In this document: one piece after another, positions 25,101-36,700 of the stretch | Numbering within the stretch: position 1 is the stretch's first letter | Layout of the letters: each line of letters starts with the position of its first letter | Position numbers and translations under genes: made by a program | The notes under the pieces: model-generated | Told to the model about the DNA's origin: nothing | The model's input: the letters and a program-made list of their open reading frames with translations, nothing else | Database searches by the model: none | Assembly (NCBI GenBank): GCA_015657535.1 | Contig: JADHZB010000706.1 | Span: 2,680 to 66,679, forward strand | Source: Nephromyces sp. MM_2019 | Taxonomy: Eukaryota > Apicomplexa > Aconoidasida > Nephromycida | Reading direction: 5' to 3' | DNA length: 64,000 nt

Positions 25101-28100
25101 TAGAAATCACTTCCACATAAGGACCTACTACGTGGAATTTTCTCCATTTCAGAGCTGTGAACCAAATTCAAGCGAAAAAAATATTTCGAATATTTTTTCC
25201 GCAGAACCTTCAATTTAGCACTTAAATACAGCAAAATTAAGGAAAAAGATAAAAAATATAAAACCATTGGTATTTTTTTTATATGCTTATTTAATATAAG
25301 GCACTTCTTCTGCCCATTAATACTGGTTAATGAAATCATTTTTCCATCAAATCCTTTGAAAATATGGAATAGTACTACTCAGTTACCACTGCTTAGCCAG
25401 TCCAAAATCAGATATTTTGATGTCTGTCCCATAATTTTTGCGTGTTTGTAACAAAATATTCTCCGGCTAAAAATATATTTTATTTTAAGGAAACACTGTA
25501 TATTCAACTGGAAGCATTAAAATATAATGGACTTCATTATCAATTTTTGAAAAAATTTGAAGCGCATGCATATGTGATGCGCACAAAGTAATGAATTTAT
25601 AATTTTCTGTTATAAAATCTTGACCACTCCCAATCATCTTAAAGGGGACCGCATATATATTTTTGTTTTATGGAACCAGTAGCGCTATCTTTAACATAAC
25701 GGTGAAATGATATGACATTTTCTTATGAGCTGCTAATGGTAATAAAAGCCATGATAAAACTTTTGCGGAAATTAAACTTGCAGCAGATATAGTCATTTTT
25801 TGGCGTTTTGGTAACCTTCCAGGACACAGGCAATTGCATGTGCACGCCTAATCAAAATGGTGAAGACCACGCTTGATAAGGCGTACGCATGCAATTGTGT
25901 GAATTTTTATATTCTAAAGTGAGCTTATTTCCTCTGACTTTCGGAGTTGTTTGTTTGCAATGGCAGATAAAATCCAGCTAGCATATTCTTCCATATTTAG
26001 CATGATCTCTTCACAGCTCGCATGCCTTAAGTTATGATTAAAAAAATCATTATACCTTTGTGCAATGCCAGGTAATTAGATTAGTGTGCGGTATACGCTT
26101 GGTGTCATTTACCTTTAAATCTCTGTGGATTATCTTCTTATTATGAATATATGCAAGTCCGTGAGCCTGAAGGTCATGATAAAAAGTTATAGTCCTTAGC
26201 GTTTCAACTTACAGCACATAGATATAACTCAGCATAAGACTGTCGTAGCTAATTTTTACGTGCACTTGGCATAGGGACGCGCTTCGACATTATTCAGCTG
26301 CTATTTTATCGCATGATATATGGTGCTTAAAACCACGCTATCAGTCGCTATATCATTCTTTGTTGGCTTTACTAAATATTCAAACGCTTGACACATTACT
26401 TGAAGCCTTACTAGACTGCATTTCAGGTTTTTTTTGCGTGGAGTGCTATTCGTACCTCTTCACCACATTAAAATTCTGAAAAACTAATAGAAAAATTTCT
26501 TAGGCAAATTTCTACTCAGTATGAACAAAGTATTGCATAGTATATAGCAAATGGAATATTGCAACTGGCTTGACTCGATTGTTCGAAACTGCAGATGCTT
26601 TACACTACTTTATAAAATAAGGTCTTTTTGGGGTATAATTCTATCAAGACAATAGAACGAGTAATATCGTTACTCACTATTTTAAAAATTACAATTCTCG
26701 CTCTTTCCTCGGAATACGCGCCATTTTCGTTAATATAATCGAATAAATCTCCCCCTTCACAAAGATCCAATATAAGCCTAGTGCACAATCCTCCTGTACA
26801 ATAATAATTTCCTTTTTAAAATACAAGTATAAGTAGAGTTGAAAGTGTACGTCAGGACTAAAAAAATAATTTTTGTAAAAAATATTATGCTAGGAGAATA
26901 TCATCAGCAGGCAGCTCATTTTTTTTAAGGATGATACAAGATTTACCAAAGCCTTATCTATATAAGAAAAGGTTCAAACAAAAGGATTACATCAAATGTA
27001 GTAGCCTCGTGCTGATTAGCCAAGCATCATGTTTAAAGTCAAATTTTCTAAGGCTATTCGTGTGATTATTTTTATTTCTTTTTTACTAACTGGGCAAAGC
27101 CAAAAGCATGATTATTTAGAATTGAACTGAAGCGATGAAAGTAGAGCGCGAATGCTCTAAAAATCGACGATTATACAGTATAAATCCAGGAATTAAAACC
27201 AAACTTTTCTGAATTGTTTTGTAATGCTAGGGGCTTAAAAAAGCAAGAAAATGCTAAGTATGGTAATATCACAAAAACCAAGAATTCCATAGATACATTT
27301 GATTGTTCCAGAAAAGATTATCTGGGTTTTAATCTTGGTGGCACGGTGAGCTAGTGGGAGATGATGTCCAGATTCTTAAAATTCTTTTTTCACAGGCTTA
27401 ATATAATTTTCGACGTACTGCACATCACTTATAAAAACTATTATTACAGTCAGGAAACCCTCGAATAAAAGTTTCAAAAATTCTGGAGCGGTTAATATTG
27501 GTAGATGAAGTGCAATTTTTTGTCTTATCTCATGTAATTTTATATTGCTAAGATATCATGTTCCTTATTACATTGGACAGCAATATTTTCTAACGTGATT
27601 AAATCTATTAACCCCCCGAGGAGAGGCAGCCAATTGTAGTTCCGCAGCAATGCCAGCCGATTTTCAAAAAGTCGCGAAGGCATAATAGCTCATTAAGCAA
27701 TAAATGGGGCTATAGATATGGTGACGCTACCCAAAGCGTTCATTAGCAATTGCAATACCAAGCCTTCATTCACATTGAACAAACCATTATGACAGATAAA
27801 GGGTGGATTCAGTTACTCTATGGGTGCAATTATATACTGCGGGATGGTGCTATTTTTTTATGTCTTGCATGTTTCAACCTGATCAATAAATCCTGAAATG
27901 GGCTTAACAACATAGCTCACACTACTAATTATCATATGAACATTTAAATAGTACCATCTGAAGGCTGATAATGATCCGATTCTAATAGGCAAACCAGATA
28001 CGGATGTTTGTTTCCTAATTTTCTCATTACTTTAACTTCCTCTTGAACCCTAGAAGTCAAATACGGATTTCCAGCATGGCTTCGAACTATCTGGAAAGCA

Positions 28101-29315
28101 GATGACACATGCAGCGTATGGTAGCCATGTATTTCATCGGTTAAGCTAAAAAGTTGAGGCGAGTATGTTAGAAAATTAGCATGCACTATAATTTTACCCA
28201 TTGGTAAATCTCGTTTTTAAAAAAAAAACATTTTGGCAGTAAAAATTATACAGTGATGCCCAGATTGCTTCTTAGTACATAATATAAGAAGGAAGTGTGC
28301 CTTATTATGAGGAGCAGAGTAGAGAAGATAAAACTAGCTTATATTGTAAGCCGAGCCGCCATAGGGATTATGAGTAATGGTCTCCTTAACGGTAAGCAAA
28401 TGCATATATTTTTTATTTCCCACTTATCAAGAGACATGGAAGCCAACAGAATGAAGCTCAGAAATTTCGAAAAAAATGGTATTAAACAGTTCTACTATAA
28501 GTACAGTCTGCTCGCTTCCTATCCTTCAAAGCTATAATGAGAGGAACGCAATGTATTGGTCTGTAATATCTATTAAAGCGTCAATCTCGAGTTAGCGACC
28601 TGTAAAACTTAGGCGGGTTACTTCTCCTTTTAATACTAGTTTGAGTAGATACACCATGAATGCTATGTGTATACCTTGGCATATTTTAACATTCTAAAAT
28701 ATTGTGCAACTCACTTTCATGGCTCTTCTCTTTTTTGGGTTCCCAGATTCATAGCATAGGTAAACCTCGGAAAATTGACCACTAAAAGCATGCGGTGTAG
28801 AATAAAAAATATAGTTTTCCTTGAACCTTTTGCACCGTTTTCCATTTGGTTAAAAGATGACAACATAAGGTTCCAGGTCTTAACTTTAAATGCTTTAATC
28901 GATTTCGAAACCCAATCAGGCAAACAGCGAAGAATTGGAATTCAATATGCTAATAGCTAAACTCAATGAAAATGCTTTCTTTTCTAGTGTGTAAAAAGAA
29001 TACCAACCAAGTAGACAGCAGCAGCTACCCTACCATTGGTCGGTAATCTGAGGTCGGTGGGTGGTTGGCGGGTTCGAAAATATGTATCAATGACAGCATC
29101 CTTTTCTAATTTAATCTGTAGAAATAAAATATTTACTTTGAAGCTCCAGCTCCAGGATAAAAAAGCCAACAAAGTATGAATTTTCAGTATAATTTTTATG
29201 GCTTTTGACTTAATATCATCCGTAGATTATTTGCACTTAGTTACCTTCCTAGTCTTGGCCCACGATCATACTTCTCATCTATGGATTCGGGCGCAATAAA
29301 CTTGTCTATATCCAT
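22164..29315 (-). CDS. CAMK-family Ser/Thr protein kinase, at least ten exons
   Basis: Exons in transcription order: 29315-29245, 28781-28715, 28090-27955, 26793-26678, 26166-26113, 25466-25387, 25154-25058, 23509-23391, 22901-22808, 22592-22164. Every splice is GT-AG and phases agree, giving 420 residues from the ATG at 29315. All kinase motifs occur in order: glycine loop RLGSGQFSEVYL (about 22-33), RAMK (Lys46, the VAIK equivalent), helix C EEVKVMRKL, hinge LILDLCEGGDLFDYI, HRDLKPEN (about 144-151), DFG (168-170), CGSDFYLAPE and VDLWSLGVLCY. Subdomain XI is RLTACSATKHRWL; the GTTAGT donor at 22807 was chosen because it restores its usual spacing. The roughly 130-residue tail is Lys/Ser/Glu-rich with no EF-hands, so this is not a calcium-dependent CDPK. 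The long segment between PENILL and IKISDFG is reminiscent of Chk2/Rad53-type kinases, but no FHA domain is seen. N-terminal exons may continue upstream. Confidence 0.85.
25825..25901. repeat. Long imperfect inverted repeat (stem about 28 bp) in kinase intron
   Basis: Left arm 25825-25854 contains CAATTGCATG and ACGCCT-ATCA. Right arm 25874-25901 is its reverse complement, with about three mismatches and a 2-base bulge. A 19-base loop separates them. It lies in the intron 25467-26112 of the CAMK kinase gene. Confidence 0.85.
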
Positions 29316-29583
29316 GCATCCTAGCCAGGGCAAATGAAAAAAAACATAAAAAGCTATTACATATTTGAAATATTATTTCAGAAGACAAAAATTAAATTTC
29401 TATTTGTTCAGAAAAAGACTGCTGGATGGCAACAGCGAAGCACTACAAAAACGTGCGAAGTTGGTCCTTAAGAAAACAGTTTTAATTGGATTCGTGGTGC
29501 TAAAAAGAAGCTGTTCTTTTATAACAAGAAGTGTTCAGAATTGAAAGTTTTCCTAATCTTTTACAATTTTGTTTAACCTTTAC

Positions 29584-30038
29584 TTCTCTCCGCTATCATT
29601 TATTTTTACAAGGGCGGTATTATCGAAGTATGGCATAACAGCAGAACATGAAAACCAAGCGTGAACTTGCTCTGGAAATTCATCGAAAGTAGTAATATTG
29701 ACCTGCAAAATCCGCAGAATCAGGACTGCACAGATTATATGAAGCAATGATACCCATTTCGTACGTCCTTTTATTTCACTTGGGGGGAATACTGGAAGTA
29801 AAATATCCCGTCGCCTTGCATATCCGGGGTAAACACACAACTATGAGGCAATCCCCACATTATGATATATCTGATATATCCATCTAGAAGGCCTTCTTCT
29901 CCAAATCCAATTAGAATTTTACTTTTTACTCGGCTTTAGTATCAGCGAATAATTTGAGGCATAGGCTTAGTTGTACTACGATATATGGGAATGATCAAAT
30001 TATTTCCGGGAATACAAACCTCGCCATTCGGCACTCAT
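29584..30038 (-). CDS. Probable N-terminal exons of the CAMK kinase gene
   Basis: Upstream of the kinase core are two exon-like segments: 29933-29780 and 29702-29584. They join in phase 0 (donor CAA|GTGAAA, acceptor TTTTGCAG|GTC) and read RVKSKILIGFGEEGLLDGYI through to QYSPQ, then VNITTFDEFPEQVHAWFSC to NDSGE. A possible start exon at 30038 (MSAEWR) fits the phase of the first segment. The 29584 end phase does not fit the kinase exon directly; a 14-nt exon near 29420 would reconcile it, but that is speculative. I do not recognise the domain. It could be the kinase N-terminus or a separate small gene. Confidence 0.45.
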
Positions 30039-33000
30039 AGCTTAACTTAGGAAGAATTAACACTTGACTGAAAATAGACATAGAACTCAAGGAATGTGCC
30101 ATAAATAGAGCAAGCAAAATTTTTCGATCAGATTTCCATATAGAACTTTTAAGTTTTTTTCAAGATGCAGTAAACACTCAAAAACAACCTTTGATGCTTC
30201 AATCTACGATATCCTTCACTCATTATCGCAAGTTGCTTTAGGCTAAGGAGTCAGAGATGAAAATAAGTTGCTTCTTCAGGTTCTAATTGCTTACGACTAA
30301 AAAAATTGCCCCTCAAGCAACCTAATTACTCACATGGTTGTAAGCTACTGGAATTTTTGAAACTGAACATAAATGTACGGAGAACTCAAGTTAGACTTAA
30401 TGGTCTTGCTCAGCAAATATAATTCCAAAATAAACGATTAAAAATCTACCTCTACAAAAATGATACTTTCAATAAGAGGGTTCTTCCTTAGCTTTTTGGC
30501 CACCGCATTTCGTTAGTTACACTAGTAAGGGAGGGGAGGAACTAGTTGCAAAATATTCTAATGGAACAACAACTTTTGAGTACTCTGCTAATAAACCGTT
30601 TCTACAAGCTTTGTGATGGCGAGCTAAAGTCGAGGCATCGAAACATGTTATGTCGAGTCAAACGCTCGTACCGGCATTCGCACGAGGATTCATACTTTGA
30701 TATGCTTTCCTAGAGCAGTAGGTAGAAAGATATACGCGGTAAGCAGCACTCCTGAAGGCTTCGGTAGCAAGCATAACGAAGTCATTACCTTTTCAGCCGT
30801 TAGAGATTAGCCATGTGCAAAACATTATCTTCCTGTTATAATTTCCTAGGGTTGTCTTCATGAAATATTATTTAGGGTCATATAGAAGTGCAACTTCGTG
30901 CTATCAGACACGACTATCATACGCGGAACCGTTGCTGCGGACTAGACAATCGAGAAACCACTGCACAAAAAAGGGCTCCATGGGGCAAGCTGCAGTGAGA
31001 AGTGTGAAATAGCCCCTATAGCGTTTTTGCATAACTTTTCTTCGCAAAATAAACCATGATAGTTATTTGTGTTGCTGCAAACTACTGGGAGTATGTAATT
31101 GTTACTTCGCAATTGATGTGACCTGCTGCCTGCATTTTACGTACCGTGTAACGTCCTAGGTACAGCCATACCACATGAAATGAAAAATGAGAAGGCATCG
31201 CTTGAAAATATAGAACTTTTTGTGAAGAAATGTGGCGATATCATAGCCTGTAGGTGCTTCAATATTATAAAGGATACTTTAGCATACTGTCATGCATTAT
31301 AGTAATAAATACGTTAATTCATGTTGTGGGTTCATGGCTTTATGGGTACTCGCCAGAAAAACCGCAAAACTTTGTAACCTCAAATTATCTAACAAGTTTG
31401 GTGTTATGTTGCTTTTACTTCAGAGCAAGCAGGGGGATGCATGTGCGGGGAATTAAAGCTCAATTTTTATAAATTAGATGCTATCCAAAATTTTGGCAAA
31501 GGAGGTTCCTAGTGTATATTACTGTAATTAATTCTTTATAGCATCTCTATAGCTTAAGTGAAATTAAAGGGTGGGATTGTGATAGAAAGTGTAAGATCGC
31601 TTTGTGAAGATGAAAGGTAACTCAAAAGAAAATCTCGGAATTAGAGTCAGGATAGCATCTATTTCATTCTAAAGAAGGCTAATGTTTGAAACCTTCAAGG
31701 TAGCGCCATCTAATGTAGAACAAGGTATATTATCTTCTTTTAGTAGAGCCAGAAAGGAGAATTTAGTGGTAAACTGCATATATATTAATGAGCAGCAAAA
31801 GCCATAAATTTTTGCTTCTGTGTCTTCGCAAGGAAAGAAAGTACTAAGCGACAGTGCCTTAAATAAAACCGCGGTAGCTACGGTAAGTTAGCTAGCTTGC
31901 CATCCATAAGCTGGTCAATGCGTATTCCAGGGCAATTCATCGGGATATGGCTATATCATTAAAATGATTGATTATGGGGAAGAAATTTAGGGGGAATAAA
32001 TTTCATCTGTTCGCCAAAGGTTTGCAACAGAAAAGGTTAGTATTTTTCGCAGAATACTGCTTTTTATTAGATGAAACCAGGGTCACCGTCACTCTTCAGT
32101 AGCGATAATGAGAAAAATGCTGCGCTTGTTTTCATTCTCTAGAATACAGCTCACAAGGTTTTTATAGCGTCTCTTTTTCAACTTATTTTATTAGAATATA
32201 AAAAAAATCAGAGATGTTTCAATGTTGTGCTCAATCCGTACCTGCTTGCATTAGCATTTTCTTAAAGATAATCATATTGCAGTACGTAATTTCTAAAACC
32301 AGCTTTACGCCTGAAAAGATTAAGAAGAGTACTTTTCGGACTTAGCAATGGCAGAATGCTTTTATCATGTAAAGCTTGTTCGCACTCTCTCATGCACCTA
32401 TGATAAAATAATGATATGACCACTGCTTCTTTAACCTAGTAGAAATTTTGGAGAAGTTTGCTGCAAAGCTACGCAGGCATTTTCAAATTAAAGCACCATA
32501 ACCTTACAGTGGCGTTTATTAGGGATAAATTTGATCTCACCATATGAAAAGGATAATTCTATGCGAGACATACACTGCTTACGCATACATCCTATTGTTT
32601 GAGTTCCCGCATTTTTTTCCCTGAATTCCCAACCTATTATTTTTTAGAAACGTTGGCTTGCCGTATATTACATTAAATTGCATGGCACCCTAGCATGCGA
32701 GCCCGTTTCGTAGTGCCCTACGAGAGCCACTGCTGCAGAATCGATCCTTCCGTATGCATTATCGTAATCATGCTATCATAACCCTCATGAAAGCACCTTG
32801 TGCCGTTCGCCGCTTTTTTAGTTTCGAGACCTTGTGCTGCCGCTTCTCTGGAATAATGACCATGAGCGTGATTATCAATTGCTCCCGTACTTGCGAATTC
32901 TCAAACTTTGATAAATTCCCAACTTATAGGGACTATTTGGGGAAGAAATTGCGCTGAATCACTTATACGATAGTTTGAAAATTCTGTTGGCTACATGAAG

Positions 33001-33713
33001 TACTGATTCACTCAGCATATAAATGGAACATCATCTCTATAATACATATTATTGTATTATCGCTCCCCTGAAAAAGAACTGCTCACACATCTCTTCATGT
33101 AACTCACTGTTTGACCTATTATATCAGAAAGAATCGACCGTAGTGTTCAATGACAATTGAAACCACCGGGTACCTCCGGGAGCGGTTACTGAAAATTTGT
33201 GTGTTGCCCCGAATGGTTCACAAAAAAGAGGGGAGTGCAAGGGTTATTCCATGCTGAAGCCCTACGAGAACAGCTTTTAAGGTTGGTAATACTTCTGATA
33301 CTGCTCACCATTGCCAGGTGTATCACTGACTCAAGATCTTCGAGTGGGTCATTGCTGCGTACTATCTTTTCCACGAACTTACTCTTTAGGGAGCTAGAAG
33401 GGATATATGTAGATTATAAAGCCTTTGTCGTTTCCTCCTGCGACGCTTTGCGTTATGTGCAACATAAGCTACACCGCAAATGTTTCTGACTAATTATCAG
33501 AAACAACCCAAGGCAACCGTTACATGACCCTCCAGCACTATAAGCCATCTTCGAAATAAAAGTTTGTGGTAAAATTTGTTTTTATTACTGGGGCATTTGT
33601 GCCTTTCCAATATGTGCTTAAAAGCGCTACCCTCGCCATTTTAGGTAGTCAGTAAGTTATGTGCTCATCTTGATAATTTTAAGAAGCTGTAACAGGAACC
33701 TGGGCTCGCCACA
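30039..33713. other. Spacer between divergent CAMK kinase and CCDC43-like genes
   Basis: This 3.7 kb should contain the promoters of both flanking genes. Short open frames occur (a 50-codon ATG frame at 30561; opposed 60-96-codon frames at 33186-33489), but none shows family motifs or good splice partners. No repeat or RNA gene was recognised. Confidence 0.45.
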
Positions 33714-36700
33714 ATGGAAGACATCGAGGCAGGTTCAAAGAATCCGTTGTTCTATAAATATTTGCTTACCCTGCTGGAAGAGCTGAATACCGATGGCAAG
33801 ACTTTCGCAGGTAATGCCGCAGATATATTGCCACCAGCTAAGTAGCAATTATCAATAGCACACGCAGTTTGCCCGTAGCTGTTTTTTTTTCATAGTTTCG
33901 TAGTAATTGTGTATGAACTCGATGCAAATAGTATTTCAGGGTCTATCTAGTTCGCTGCTATAGGGTTTGAGTGTATCGATTTCGTGTGTTTTTCTGCCTA
34001 TGCTATCGCAGCATAGTACGCCTGAGGTACTTATGGATGAATTGTGCTCCTTTATTAGCACAATTTTATCAGGGTGAATTGCTTGACTTGCTGTTTTCTC
34101 CCTTGCTTTCCATCAATCAACTTACTGCAACTCGTGTAACTGTTCGCCACTTTTGAATATCGTTTGTAGATATATACTGAGCAGGCGTTGTGTTCGTATT
34201 TGATGTAGCGTTTTCGCTCTTGCTATTGTGAACCATATCAAAATTTTCGAGTTTGAGCGCCAAATGCGAGTAATAGGCCGTTTTTCTAACAATGGTTAAG
34301 GTGTTCCTTTGCCTTTTGTCAGTAGCGGCTGATAATTCATTTCAAATTCATAAAATGAACTCTGAAACTGTAGTACTGGTAACTCAGGCCATTTGAATTG
34401 TCTGACTTTTAGTTCGATATACTTTATCTAAGCTGTAGTACCGCCATCATTCTGGGCAAGAGGTGGCTTACTGCAGTCTTTAAGGTTGTAGGCGCATGCA
34501 TTATTCGCCAATCCTTGCTCCTGCCATGGTTTGGTCTCAAATTACAGTGCTTGTTTTTTAAGTTTACCAATCCTTCTGTTTATGACGGATTCACATGTGA
34601 TTTGTCGCTACAAATGGAACACGAGGATTGGTAATTTTTCAAGCTTTAATCTTTCAAGACTATGAGTATCATTAGGATGCAGATGTTTAATATACTAGAA
34701 GTGAGTTTGAAAGCTAATACTGCCTATGGAAATATTTCTTTAAAATGGTGTGGATTTTTTATTGAATTGCATTCTATCAAAGTTAAGATGCATAACTACC
34801 ATGTTTTCGTTACCAGCCTGAAAATTTTAAGTTTCACCTTGCTATACTGGGGGTTGTGCCTGTCTTATTTCGAGTGCATAAGATTTATGTTGGATATTAA
34901 ATGTGGAGACTATGCCGATATGCATACATGTATCGAATCTGAATTGTTATGTAAATTCTCTACCTTTTATTGCTGCGCAAAGATTATATTTTTAGTATAC
35001 TTTCGGATAAAACAAGCGATTTCGACTCAAAAGTTCAAGGCCTGGTAGAAATACTGAGTATGCTAATTGATGCTGATATAAGCGAGGAAGGCCAGGAGAA
35101 TAATGCCGAAGTTTTGTCCAAAAAAATACTCAAAGAATGGGAGGCTCATACGACTGAAAGCGAAAAAAAGTCAAGCGGTCCTCAGCATGCTTTACCGGAG
35201 CGAAATAATATTGCTACTCTTAGCGCAGCCCTAAAAACGGTTGACTCCTTTAATAGAGAGATTTACGCAGCTGAATCTCTTAAAAATGACGGGGAAAATA
35301 ATCTCTTGAATTCGTCATCTAGCAAGAGTGATGCCGCTCACAAAGACGTTGGTTGCCAAATGCATATTTTTTGGGTTATAGATGAATTTTCCTAGGAAAT
35401 ATCTCAGTCTTTTTTTGTAAAGAATTAATTCGTGTTTTAACATATTTAAATCAAAATTCCTGTCTTTTTTCAAAAGAATTACTTCATGACTTTCTGTTTT
35501 TCCGGAATATTTATAGTATTCATGGATTTTAGATGAAATTTATATGTTTACTAATTGTCATAATAGTGAAATCATTGATTTTTTATGGCCATGGCCCACA
35601 ATGATACAGCATATTGCATCGGCGCAGTTCGGCTCAAAAAATTTTAGTCTTCATCCCTACTGCAGTGTCACCTGAAATGGTTAACGCAAAGCTTTAGGTA
35701 TCAACCTATCTTTTTTACTACTTTCGAGCTTCCCTGACAAAGCTGCCATAAGCTTTGAATTTTATGTTTGTAGACTGCACTTTCAAAATTACAGAGTACA
35801 AAAATTTAATTAGAACCGTCTTCGTTTTCTTAGGTAAAGTCAACGGATAGGCTAATTCATTTTGCGTACTGCTGATGCCATTTATAAGTATAATAGGGTG
35901 TACTAGTAGTGGTTCTCTTCATTTAATAGCTTGAATCCATTAGCAAACTATTCATCAAAATTATTGCGAAGTATCCTGTATAACTTGCCGATATATTAAC
36001 GATAGTTATTCTTTTTTCCTACTAGTTGCTGTCCGTAAAGGTGAAGGGTAGTCTTATACCTTTGGAAGTTATCGTGGGCTATGGAAGTTTTCTTTTGGCC
36101 CCTCATATGGATGTTTTAATTGCTTTATGCTGACAGAAACAAATCAATGCTTTGATTGAGTATATTTAAAATTATTGCTTTTTGATTTTAATGAAGCTTT
36201 TATTTTTTCTTGTACTAGTTTTTGTGCTGATTAAGATACTCGCGTGTGTTTTATATAGCGCAGGCTACCGATTACTTGTAGTGTGTGTTTTATATGGTGC
36301 AGGATACCAGGCATTTATACTCTGTCTTTATGCAATCGCTTCATTTCCTTTTTACGTTTTCTACTTTTTTATATAGAGTGGATAATGGTGCAGGCTAGAA
36401 TGTGAAGCAAGAAAGAAGTCATGAGAAATCAAAGATACCCTACTTTATTTTTCAGCTTTCTCTTAATGCTTTCTCTATGTTTTTAGCAAGTGATAAAGCA
36501 ATATGGCATCCAGATGGTAGATATTACAAGATTCGATGATGAAGGGAATATTATACCTAGTCCGGTTAATTTTCCAAAGGTTACTGAAACAGACGCTGAT
36601 TCTTTGATGGAATCTCGCAATGACAATGCCGGCAGGGTCAGCTTTGTGTATATACACTTGTTTCTTGTCTATTTTGCTGAATATCGATGTTTTTTCTTCA

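Noticed and set aside
29029..29099. A segment reading DYRPMVGG that would complete a glycine loop (VGGGQFSEVY) for the CAMK kinase
   Set aside because: It has a usable donor and phase, but the segment ending at 29245 gives the far better family match (YDRGPRLGSGQFSEVY).
33186..33489. Opposed open frames of 62 and 96 codons
   Set aside because: No motif, no splice partners, and the two frames are on opposite strands over the same bases.
34662..35048. 128-codon frame overlapping CCDC43-like exon 2
   Set aside because: It is intron sequence read in another frame; the CCDC43 match lies in the neighbouring frame.
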